A stretch of 64,000 bases of DNA from Nitrobium sp046350935 (GTDB taxonomy: Bacteria > Nitrospirota > Thermodesulfovibrionia > Thermodesulfovibrionales > Dissulfurispiraceae). Shown here piece by piece: positions 49,293-56,529 of this stretch. The stretch spans positions 1-64,000 of the forward strand of contig JAXLZK010000008.1 of NCBI GenBank assembly GCA_046350935.1, in the 5' to 3' direction. Positions within the stretch are counted from its first letter, which is position 1, and each line of letters opens with the position of its first letter. The position numbers and the translations under genes were made by a program. Under the pieces are notes generated by a model. That model saw nothing but the letters and a program-made list of their open reading frames with translations. It was not told where the DNA came from and searched no databases.

Positions 49293-50957
49293 CTATTCAG
49301 TTTTCATGATCGCACCACTGCCGGCGGAGCTCACCATCCTCGCGTAGCGCGCAAGATAGCCGTGGCGTATCTTGGGCTGCGGCTGCTTCCAGAGAGCTAG
49401 CCTGCGGCTGATCTCCGCATCGGAGAGAAGGATATTTATTTTCCGCTTTGGGATATCGATGCCGATTCTGTCTCCGTCCTGTACGATTGCGAGGGGTCCT
49501 CCCTCCATCGCCTCGGGGGAGATATGTCCTATGCAGGGGCCACGGGTGCCCCCGGAGAATCTTCCATCCGTGATGAGGGCCACCGACTCGCTGAGGCCCA
49601 TCCCGGCTATGGCGGCGGTGGGGGAAAGCATTTCACGCATACCCGGTCCTCCTTTCGGCCCCTCGTACCGGATGACGATCACGTCCCCCGGTTTGATTTC
49701 TCCGTTCAGAATGGCCTTCATGCCCGCCTCCTCCGAGTCGAACACCCGTGCAGTACCCTCGAATTTCAGCATTTTCTTACCCACTGCCGTCTGTTTAACC
49801 ACGGCGCCGTCAGGGGCGAGGTTCCCTTTCAGGATCGCAATTCCCCCCTCTTTATGATACGCCCGGTCAAGGGGCCGCACTACCTCTTCGTCCATAACAG
49901 CGGCCTGCGCGGCAATGTCCAGGATGTCTTTCCCGGAAACAGTGGCGCTGCTGTTGAGCAGGTCTTTCAGCCTCTTCAGCACCGCTGGGATTCCGCCCGC
50001 AGCATCGAGGTCTTCCATGTAGTACTCCCCTCCGGGAATCATGTTCGCGATATGAGCGGTTTTCCTGCTCAACGCGTCGAATGTATCGAGGGGGAGCTCC
50101 ACTCCCGCTTCGTGTGCGATAGCAGGGATATGGAGGACGGTATTCGTCGATCCGCCGAGGGCAAGGTCGACCATGATCGCATTTTCAAACGCCTTGGCGG
50201 TCATGATTTTCCGCGGGGTGATCCCTTTTCTGATCAACTCCACCACCCGGACTCCGCTCTCAAAGGCGATCCTCTTCTTCTGGGCCAGGACGGCGGGCGC
50301 AGTAGCGCATCCGGGCAGGCTCATCCCGATCGATTCCGTCACGCAGGCCATGGTGTTTGCCGTATACATCCCCTGGCAGGACCCGGCGCCGGGGCAGGAG
50401 CACATTTCGAGTGCGCCCAGCTCCTCGTCCTTTATGAGTCCTTTTCGATATTTTCCCACTGCCTCGAACGTGTCGCTGGTAAGGTTCAGCCTTCTGCCGC
50501 TATGGCGGCCGGAGAGCATGGGGCCTGCGGTCACCACGATGCTGGGCACATTCAACCGGGCCGCCGCCATCAGCATGCCCGGCGTTATCTTGTCGCAGTT
50601 GGTCAGCATTACCAGGCCATCCAGCTGGTGCGCCTCGATAACGGTCTCCACCATGTCAGCAATCAATTCGCGGGATGCGAGCGAGTAGTGCATTCCCCTG
50701 TGCCCCATGGCGATCCCGTCACATATCCCGGGAATGCCGAAGAAGAAGGGATACCCGCCCCCCGTATGGATGCCTTTTTCGATGAACCTCTCCAGGTCGC
50801 GCATGCCGATATGCCCGGGAATGATATCGGTAAAGCTCGTGGCAACGCCGATGAAAGGCTTGTTCATCTCGCTCCGGGGAATTCCCGTTGCATAGAGGAG
50901 AGCCCGGTGCGGGACCCTTTCAAGCCCCTTCTTGATGGTACTGCTTCTCAGCTTCAT
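49293..50957 (-). CDS. ilvD: IlvD, dihydroxy-acid dehydratase
   Basis: 554 residues from the ATG at 50957 (GAGGAAACGG before it; the frame extends upstream without homology). Iron-sulfur enzyme motifs: TNCDKITPGM with a cluster Cys, CSCPGAGSCQGMYTANTM with further Cys, and the C-terminal GLSESVALITDGRFSGGTRG. It dehydrates dihydroxy acids to the 2-keto acid precursors of valine, leucine and isoleucine. It is unrelated to motility. Confidence 0.98.
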   Translation of the reverse strand: MKLRSSTIKKGLERVPHRALLYATGIPRSEMNKPFIGVATSFTDIIPGHIGMRDLERFIEKGIHTGGGYPFFFGIPGICDGIAMGHRGMHYSLASRELIADMVETVIEAHQLDGLVMLTNCDKITPGMLMAAARLNVPSIVVTAGPMLSGRHSGRRLNLTSDTFEAVGKYRKGLIKDEELGALEMCSCPGAGSCQGMYTANTMACVTESIGMSLPGCATAPAVLAQKKRIAFESGVRVVELIRKGITPRKIMTAKAFENAIMVDLALGGSTNTVLHIPAIAHEAGVELPLDTFDALSRKTAHIANMIPGGEYYMEDLDAAGGIPAVLKRLKDLLNSSATVSGKDILDIAAQAAVMDEEVVRPLDRAYHKEGGIAILKGNLAPDGAVVKQTAVGKKMLKFEGTARVFDSEEAGMKAILNGEIKPGDVIVIRYEGPKGGPGMREMLSPTAAIAGMGLSESVALITDGRFSGGTRGPCIGHISPEAMEGGPLAIVQDGDRIGIDIPKRKINILLSDAEISRRLALWKQPQPKIRHGYLARYARMVSSAGSGAIMKTE

Positions 50958-51051
50958 ACTTTTCCGTTTCCTCGTTTCTTGTCTATGCTCCCGTGCAGGC
51001 GCACGGAGCAGCCCGCCTCCGAAGGCGGCGGCGCAGGCAGCCTCTTCCCCA

Positions 51052-51285
51052 TTATGCGCCGCTCCCCACCTTTTTGCCGTACTCACGGATTATCTCGGCG
51101 ATCCTGTCCTTTTTGTGAAGCTTCTCTTTCTTCATCCTGTTCTCTTCGACCTCTTCCTCGGGAGAAAGATAATGCTTTCTGCTGAACTCTGCCAGCAGTC
51201 CGTCGAGCTCTCTATGTTCCTGATACAGCCGTCTGAATTCCTCATTCTCCCGCTTTAAAAGCTCTATGATCTCTTCTTCGTTCAT
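51052..51285 (-). CDS. YdcH/DUF465 family small protein
   Basis: 77 residues, a charged helical hairpin: LKRENEEFRRLYQEHRELDGLLAEFSRKHYLSPEEEVEENRMKKEKLHKKDRIAEII. The E-H-x-x-L-D and L-S-P-x-E-E ... K-K-x-K-L-x-x-K-D spacing matches DUF465 (YdcH). Function unknown. It ends about 95 nt before ilvD on the same strand. The 170-nt gap upstream shows no clear promoter. Confidence 0.85.
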   Translation of the reverse strand: MNEEEIIELLKRENEEFRRLYQEHRELDGLLAEFSRKHYLSPEEEVEENRMKKEKLHKKDRIAEIIREYGKKVGSGA

Positions 51286-51455
51286 GTCTTTGCCCTCCTT
51301 GCTCTGGGATTATTTTCACCCTAATTTTACAATAAACACCTACCATTTTACATCACCCTGCCGCGAAAAACGAAAGATGCCGGCGGCACTGTCCGCCAAA
51401 AAGGCGCAGAGCGGGGGCGGGGCGTGAAAAGGGAAGACGGCATACCGCTGCGCAC

Positions 51456-51863
51456 CTACTCCTCTTTCGAGAAAAGGGTCGCTATCATATTGTAGAAAAA
51501 GAGGAATATGGAGAGAGCCTCCATTATACCAAAAGCGACGGAAAGGCCCCGGTACAAGGAAACTGCAGGATTGTTTACCTGGAGGGTATAGAAAACGAGC
51601 ATGCCAATCAGTCCAATGTTGGCAAGGTAAAACTGCACTTCGCCCATCCGCACGCTTTTCAGCCTCTTTCCCGCGAACCGGGGGAGTATGTGATACCCCA
51701 CCCCGTAGATCATCATCGATACCCACCCGAGCATGTTCAGATGAGAATGGACGAAGCGCAGAGAGAGGCAGGACGAATTGGCGAACATCGCGATCCCGAT
51801 ACATGCGGACAGTGCGAGATAGACAATGCTCATGACGATAAAGTTCCGTACAAATTTCTCCAT
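51456..51863 (-). CDS. Four-TM haem-copper oxidase subunit I-like protein
   Basis: 135 residues with four membrane segments (about 8-28, 42-61, 76-94, 105-128). The stretch FVHSHLNMLGWVSMMIYGVGYHILPRF (His39, His41, His58) resembles the haem-binding region of NorB/CcoN-type oxidase subunits, with the rest of the 12-TM core absent. Small proteins of this sort are usually annotated as cytochrome-oxidase-like and their function is not settled; haem or NO binding is a fair guess. A Crp/Fnr-type box centred 41.5 nt before the likely transcription start lies upstream, so it is probably induced by an anaerobic or NO signal. Confidence 0.72.
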   Translation of the reverse strand: MEKFVRNFIVMSIVYLALSACIGIAMFANSSCLSLRFVHSHLNMLGWVSMMIYGVGYHILPRFAGKRLKSVRMGEVQFYLANIGLIGMLVFYTLQVNNPAVSLYRGLSVAFGIMEALSIFLFFYNMIATLFSKEE

Positions 51864-51935
51864 ATTCTTTTCTCCTCCTCATCGATTCCTTACAAATTAT
51901 ATTACCTCATCTTACCCGAAAGGAATACCTCCCGA

Positions 51936-51951
51936 TATGACTTCCGTCATA
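51936..51951. promoter_or_regulatory. Crp/Fnr-type box for the 4-TM gene
   Basis: Perfect inverted repeat TATGAC-TTCC-GTCATA, with the TGA-N6-TCA core spacing of the Crp/Fnr superfamily (compare the TTGAC-N4-GTCAA type of HcpR/DNR). On the minus strand a -10-like TAAGAT lies at 51909-51914, which puts the box centre near -41.5, the class II activator position. Confidence 0.65.
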
Positions 51952-52043
51952 GGAGTAAAATCTACATTAGTATACGTATTCCTTGTGTCTTCTTTCCGTT
52001 TTCCGTTGTCTCTTCAGTCCCCCCTCTTTTTTTCTCTCCCGCA

Positions 52044-52061
52044 TTATGACCACGATCATAA
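52044..52061. promoter_or_regulatory. Crp/Fnr-type box for the DUF1858 operon
   Basis: TTATGAC-CACG-ATCATAA, the same half-site TATGA(C/T) and spacing. On the plus strand a TAATCT/TATATA -10 region follows at 52082-52091, again placing the box centre near -41.5 from the likely start at about 52094. Confidence 0.62.
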
Positions 52062-52127
52062 AAACTCCCGGACATTTCATCTAATCTATATATATCTGTT
52101 TCAGATGTCAACGGAAAGGAGAACACT

Positions 52128-52343
52128 ATGGAAACGACGAAAAAGAAAGTCACGAAGGATACAGTCATCGGCGATTTGCTCAAGGAAAACCCTGCCGCCA
52201 TGAAAGTCATCGAAAAATATTTCGGCAACGGATGCTTTACCTGCCCCGGGATACGGGTTGAGTCCATTAGTTTCGGCGCGATGATGCACAACGTCGACCC
52301 GGAGAAAGTAGTAAAGGAAATCAACGAATTGGAGGAAAGCTAG
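52128..52343 (+). CDS. DUF1858 (ScdA-N-like) small protein
   Basis: 71 residues. DUF1858 motif: TKDTVIGDLLKENPAAMKVIEKYFGNGCFTCPGIRVESISFGAMMHNVDPEKVVKEIN, with a C-x2-C pair. This fold occurs alone or at the N-terminus of ScdA/RIC (di-iron repair) and hybrid-cluster systems, typically in redox and NO responses. AAGGAG lies 7 nt before the ATG. Divergent from the 4-TM gene with paired Crp/Fnr-type boxes between them; followed after 1 nt by a small Cys-rich gene. Confidence 0.88.
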   Translation: METTKKKVTKDTVIGDLLKENPAAMKVIEKYFGNGCFTCPGIRVESISFGAMMHNVDPEKVVKEINELEES

Positions 52344-52344
52344 A

Positions 52345-52473
52345 ATGGAGACAAAATGCTTCGTCTGCGGGGTCGTTGACAAGGAAAGGGTCTATCTGCC
52401 CTGTATCCATGCCGGAGAGGAGAAGCTCGTGTGCGTCAGATGTCTTCCCATCCTTATCCATGGAGCGCATTAG
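52345..52473 (+). CDS. 42-residue Cys-rich (double CxxC) protein
   Basis: A short gene, METKCFVCGVVDKERVYLP then CIHAGEEKLVCVRCLPILIHGAH. It begins one base after the DUF1858 stop; GGAGG (inside the end of that gene) lies 9 nt before the ATG. Two C-x2-C pairs plus an interior C-x-H suggest a zinc- or iron-binding mini-domain. Frame length, ribosome site, coupling to DUF1858 and a terminator 36 nt after the stop support a real gene. Confidence 0.8.
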   Translation: METKCFVCGVVDKERVYLPCIHAGEEKLVCVRCLPILIHGAH

Positions 52474-52508
52474 TCCCGCATAGAGCGGCGGAAGAAATGA
52501 AGCGGAGA

Positions 52509-52543
52509 GACAGGAAGGGGCCGGAGCGCCCCTTTTTCCTGTC
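52509..52543 (+). terminator. Rho-independent terminator between DUF1858 operon and motB
   Basis: Stem GGGGC/GCCCC with a 6-nt loop, followed by TTTTT on the plus strand; outer arms GACAGGAA/TTCCTGTC extend the stem around the T run. It ends the plus-strand pair and may also act on the minus-strand mot operon, whose last stop is 10 nt away. Confidence 0.85.
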
Positions 52544-52552
52544 ATCTGTCTG

Positions 52553-53512
52553 TTATCTGCCCGGCAGGAGAATGGGTTTTTGCGGCCGTATATCCAGCTC
52601 GGGGCGTAACGGCGTTCTTCCCTCTCCCTGACCATGCGCCGCCGCGGGCTGCGGGCTGTTCGATGCCGCAGGAGTGAGCGGTGCTCTCTCGGCGGGCTTT
52701 CTCTCCGGAACCGCCTCCTGGCGGACTGGAAAGTTTTTCAGAGGCTCTTTCTGCGTGGGCTGCAGCAGGATGATGCTTATTCTGCGGTTCCGGGGGTCCC
52801 GGGGGTTCTCCTTGATGAGGAGTTCGGTGTCCGCGTACCCGACGACGCGGGCTACCCTGTTGGAGTCGATGCCGTCGCTTTCGAGTTCGCGGCGTGCAGA
52901 GGACGCCCGGGCGGTGGAGAGCTCCCAGTTGGTGGTCTGCCCCTTCAAGAGGGGGGCGGCGTCGGTGTGCCCTTCAACCGCAACCCTGTTCAACATATCC
53001 CGGATATTTTCGCTCACCAGCTTCAACAGCGCTTTGGCACTCGGGCTGAGCTCCGCGCTCCCAGGATAGAACATGGGCTTCCCTTCGGAATCCACCAACT
53101 GAATCCGCACTCCCCCCTCGAAAATATCGACAAGCACCTGGTCACTGAGGCCTTTCAATTTCTGCTCAATCGCTCTCTTCAGCTTCTCTTTCAGGTCTTC
53201 GGCGGTAAGCTCCGTCCCCATTCCGGGGTCCCGCGAGCTCGACTTCAGATCGCCGGACGGGCTCTGCAGGATCTGGGAGGACTCCTTCATAAAGGATTTC
53301 CCCGCCTCCTGAAAGATACTGAAGTTTTTAAAGTATTGGGCCAGTACCGCCCTCTTTTCCGAAGAGGTCATGGTCAGGAGCCACAGAAGGAGGAAAAAAG
53401 CCATCATGGCGGTTACAAAGTCGGCGTACGCCACTTTCCAGGCCCCCCCGTGGTGCCCCCCGTGGCCTTTCTTTACCTTCTTGATAATGACTGTCTTTGA
53501 TTTGTCCGCCAT
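52553..53512 (-). CDS. motB: MotB, stator subunit (set 1)
   Basis: 319 residues. One membrane helix with the ion-binding Asp, GAWKVAYADFVTAMMAFFLLLWLL, close to proton-type MotB; a plug/linker region; and an OmpA/MotB peptidoglycan-binding domain (VAVEGHTDAAPL, NWELSTARASSARRELES, NRRISIILL). It anchors stator units to the wall. The C-terminal tail is Pro/Ala-rich. motA lies 16 nt upstream. Confidence 0.96.
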   Translation of the reverse strand: MADKSKTVIIKKVKKGHGGHHGGAWKVAYADFVTAMMAFFLLLWLLTMTSSEKRAVLAQYFKNFSIFQEAGKSFMKESSQILQSPSGDLKSSSRDPGMGTELTAEDLKEKLKRAIEQKLKGLSDQVLVDIFEGGVRIQLVDSEGKPMFYPGSAELSPSAKALLKLVSENIRDMLNRVAVEGHTDAAPLLKGQTTNWELSTARASSARRELESDGIDSNRVARVVGYADTELLIKENPRDPRNRRISIILLQPTQKEPLKNFPVRQEAVPERKPAERAPLTPAASNSPQPAAAHGQGEGRTPLRPELDIRPQKPILLPGR

Positions 53513-53528
53513 ACAACGGAGCTCCCGC

Positions 53529-54386
53529 CTACTTTTTCACCTGTTTTATCGCTTCTTCCATTTCGACAAAAGAGGGCTTGACATTGGCGGGGATGACCCG
53601 CCTGCCGAACTCAACCGCTATCTGGGGGGCGGCCCCGCCCACGAAAGCGACCAACGCGACTTTCAGGACGTTGAGATACTCCTTGTCCTCGTTCGCGATG
53701 TACCCTAAATTCCTCGCAACCGGGCCGACGAAACCGTAGCTCAGGAGGACCCCGAGAAAAGTCCCCACCAGGGCGGCTCCGATGCTGTGCCCCAGCACCT
53801 CGGGCGGCTCGCTGATCTTGCCCATGGTGATGACGACCCCGAGCACGGCGGCGACGATACCGAGGGCCGGCATCCCGTCAGCCACTGTCGAGAGGGCATT
53901 CGACGGGATCAAGGCTTCCTCATGGTGCGCTTCAAGCTCCGTATCGAGAAGGGCCTCCAGCTCGTGGGGGGCGATACTGGTGGTCATCACCGTCCTCAAT
54001 GTGTCGGTCACGAGGGTAATGGCGTGATGGTTCTTCAGAAATTTCGGATAGTTACTGAAAATTTTACTCTCTTCCGGGCTATCCACGTCCGCTTCGATCG
54101 AGACCAGCCCCTCTTTTCTGATTTTCGAGAAGATTTCGCTCAGAAGGAGCAGTATCTCCACGTAGTCGCTTTTGGAATAGGCCTTCCCGCCCAGCACCTT
54201 CATGATGGCGCCGATAACGGCCTTTATCACCTTCATCGGAGAGGAGATGATAAAAGAGCCGGCAGCCGCACCGCCGATAATGAGCAGCTCCACGGGCTGA
54301 AAGAGGACATGCAGGTTCCCCTTTTCCATGATATACCCGCCGATAACCGAACCGAATACGATAACCGCGCCAATGATTGCAAACAT
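53529..54386 (-). CDS. motA: MotA, stator subunit (set 1)
   Basis: 285 residues, four membrane segments. Opening MFAIIGAVIVFGSVIGGYIMEKG, the cytosolic loop with HHEEALIPSNALSTVADGMPALGIVAAVLGVVITMG, and LVGTFLGVLLSYGFVGPVA are the E. coli-like MotA family. MotA5-MotB2 units conduct ions and push on FliG. Ten nt downstream of the PilZ gene. Confidence 0.97.
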   Translation of the reverse strand: MFAIIGAVIVFGSVIGGYIMEKGNLHVLFQPVELLIIGGAAAGSFIISSPMKVIKAVIGAIMKVLGGKAYSKSDYVEILLLLSEIFSKIRKEGLVSIEADVDSPEESKIFSNYPKFLKNHHAITLVTDTLRTVMTTSIAPHELEALLDTELEAHHEEALIPSNALSTVADGMPALGIVAAVLGVVITMGKISEPPEVLGHSIGAALVGTFLGVLLSYGFVGPVARNLGYIANEDKEYLNVLKVALVAFVGGAAPQIAVEFGRRVIPANVKPSFVEMEEAIKQVKK

Positions 54387-54396
54387 CCATCGTCTC

Positions 54397-54933
54397 CTAT
54401 CTTCTCAGTTCCCTCAACAGATCCCTTTGTCTCCTGAAGACAAACCTCACGACCTCGTCGCGTATCTTTTCGTCCATCGCGATGAATCTCACGGCAATAC
54501 GGCGGCTTCCCGCCTCTGCCTCTTCCTTCACCACCTCTCCGTAGGCGTACAGGGCGACAGGGGGCAGCAGGGGAAGCATCATTTTCAGCTCGAGCACCTC
54601 TCCCCTCTTGTATTCTTCCCGTGAAACGAAGCTCATTCCTCCTCCGCTGATATTTACGTCGGCAAGAGAGAGGGAGGAAAAACCCTCCTTTTGCAGGACG
54701 AGCATGCTGATCAGGGTATCGAGCTTGGTATTCAGCATTTTCAACCAGTCGGTGAGGAGCTTGTCGCCGAGGTCAGGGAGCGCCCTCATCTCGGAAGGGA
54801 CCGTCTCCCCCGAGATCCGGGAGCGGAGCCCCTCTCGCATACCCCCCGGCACGCGGGACACTTCGAGGGGGATGCGGGCGTCCACCCGCGAAAACTCCCT
54901 CATCTCCCTGTATCTCTCGTCGTCCCTGAGCAC
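54397..54933 (-). CDS. PilZ-domain protein between the two stator pairs
   Basis: 178 residues from the GTG at 54933, chosen because AGGAG lies 4 nt upstream; ATG at 54993 would add 20 Arg-rich residues without a ribosome site. The PilZ c-di-GMP signature is split: R-x3-R in REFSR near the start and N-x-S-x2-G in DVNISGGGMSF, with a helical insert between (LLTDWLKMLNTKLDTLISML) that resembles the oligomerisation helix of tetrameric PilZ proteins. It probably binds c-di-GMP and acts on the stators, YcgR-like, given its position between motB2 and motA1. Confidence 0.85.
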   Translation of the reverse strand: MLRDDERYREMREFSRVDARIPLEVSRVPGGMREGLRSRISGETVPSEMRALPDLGDKLLTDWLKMLNTKLDTLISMLVLQKEGFSSLSLADVNISGGGMSFVSREEYKRGEVLELKMMLPLLPPVALYAYGEVVKEEAEAGSRRIAVRFIAMDEKIRDEVVRFVFRRQRDLLRELRR

Positions 54934-55023
54934 TCGACTCCTCCGCCGCACTGCACGGCGTCTATTATAATAATTTCTCTCCCGCAACGCCATAAGCAAA
55001 CAGCATAGGCGGCGGCGAAAAGA

Positions 55024-55662
55024 CTATCGGGCGATGACCAGCTCGACCCTCCGATTCCTCGCCCTGCCCTCTTCCGTATCGTTCCCGGCCACCGGACGGT
55101 ATTCGGCATACCCGGCCACCGAGAACTTGTTCGGGTCCATTCCTCTCTCCACCAGGAAGTGGAGAATCCCGGCCGCCCGCGCAGTGGACAGCTCCCAGTT
55201 CGAAAGATACTTTCCTCCGGTCACCAGGGTGCTGTCGGTGTGCCCCTCAATCGTGATCCTTCCGGGAACGGTTTCCATCACCTTCGCAACCTGCTCGATG
55301 ACGCCAAAGGCGTCAGGCCTGATTTCCGCAGACCCCGGTGGAAAAAGCACCGCATCGGAAAAGGTCACTACCACTCCCCTGAACTCAGCGCGCACCGACA
55401 CGCCCGGCGTGCCCCTGATCGCTCTGTCCAGGCTCCCGGCAAGCGACCGGTTCGTGCTCTCCCCAAGAGGGATGGGGGCATCGATGATTCTGAAGCTCTC
55501 CCTGAGGGACCCGGAAAACTGCTCCACCTTTGCCTTGTCGACCGTCGAGAGCGCGTAGAGAGCGGCAAAAAACGTAAAGAGCAGGGTAATGAAATCGGCG
55601 TAGGAAATCAGCCATCTCTCGTGGTTTTCGTGCTCCTCCTCGCCTCTGCGCCTTCTCCTCAC
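55024..55662 (-). CDS. MotB/MotD-type stator subunit (set 2)
   Basis: 212 residues. ENHERWLISYADFITLLFTFFAALYALS is the MotD-type membrane helix with its Asp, distinct from set 1. The OmpA-like domain follows after a short linker (GRITIEGHTDSTLV, NWELSTARAAGILHFL, RNRRVELVIAR). The protein is shorter than most MotB. Together with the MotA 20 nt upstream it makes a second, independent stator. Confidence 0.94.
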   Translation of the reverse strand: MRRRRRGEEEHENHERWLISYADFITLLFTFFAALYALSTVDKAKVEQFSGSLRESFRIIDAPIPLGESTNRSLAGSLDRAIRGTPGVSVRAEFRGVVVTFSDAVLFPPGSAEIRPDAFGVIEQVAKVMETVPGRITIEGHTDSTLVTGGKYLSNWELSTARAAGILHFLVERGMDPNKFSVAGYAEYRPVAGNDTEEGRARNRRVELVIAR

Positions 55663-55682
55663 CGTGCCTCCTCCTGCACCGT

Positions 55683-56441
55683 CTATTTCCCCTTTTCGTG
55701 CTCAGTCAGGAAAGCGTTCAGGCGCGCCTTCAGGAAATACGGATTGACGCCGCTCTCGACACCCACTATCCCCTCGATGATCAGCTCCCGGATGAAGATC
55801 TCCTCCTTCAACCTGTTCATTATTTTTTTCCCCAGGGGAAGGAAGAGGAGGTTTGCCGAGCCGACGCCGTAAATGGTCGCCACGAACGCCACAGCGATGC
55901 CTCCGCCGATTTTGGAGGGGTCCGACACATTCCGCATCACCTGTATCAGACCAAGGACGGCGCCCAGGATGCCGATGGTAGGCGCATATCCCCCTGCAGA
56001 CTCGAAAACGCGCGCCGCCTTTTTCATCTCTTCCTCGTAGGTGGCGATCTCCTGATAGAGGACATCCTCGATCATCTGCGGGGTCATCCCGTCGATCAGC
56101 AGGCTCAACCCCTTTCTGAGGAACGGGTTCCCGATCCTGTTCACCTGGTCCTCCAGTGCGATAAGGCCCATTTTGCGCGCCTTGACCAGGATGCCCAGGA
56201 TCTCCTCGATCACTTCGGCCGGAGCGAGGGACCGGCCCCTGAAGACCAGACCGAGGGCTTTCAGCGCGTTGATAATGTCACGGGAGGAAAAGCTCAGAAG
56301 GGTCGCGCCGAAGGTGCCCCCGAATACGATCAGGGCGGCAGCAAGCTGGACAAGATGGGCAGTGCTTCCCCCCTCGATGATGTTGCCCCCGATGATCGCA
56401 CTCACCCCGATAAGCAGGCCGAAAAAAGCCGCTATATCCAT
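55683..56441 (-). CDS. MotA/MotC-type stator subunit (set 2)
   Basis: 252 residues, four membrane segments. MDIAAFFGLLIGVSAIIGGNIIEGG start; loop FESAGGYAPTIGILGAVLGLIQVMRN; IAVAFVATIYGVGSANLLFLPLGKKI, typical of the MotC/PomA branch. First gene of a five-gene run (motA2-motB2-PilZ-motA1-motB1), 88 nt after fliD. No clear sigma-54 or sigma-28 promoter is visible there, so it may be read through from fliD. Confidence 0.95.
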   Translation of the reverse strand: MDIAAFFGLLIGVSAIIGGNIIEGGSTAHLVQLAAALIVFGGTFGATLLSFSSRDIINALKALGLVFRGRSLAPAEVIEEILGILVKARKMGLIALEDQVNRIGNPFLRKGLSLLIDGMTPQMIEDVLYQEIATYEEEMKKAARVFESAGGYAPTIGILGAVLGLIQVMRNVSDPSKIGGGIAVAFVATIYGVGSANLLFLPLGKKIMNRLKEEIFIRELIIEGIVGVESGVNPYFLKARLNAFLTEHEKGK

Positions 56442-56529
56442 GACCAGTGACGCTCCTTTTCCCGCGATTGCCGCTTATTGTACCAGAAAAACAGGGATAA
56501 ATATAGAATTAGGCTCCGCCGCTCCCGCC

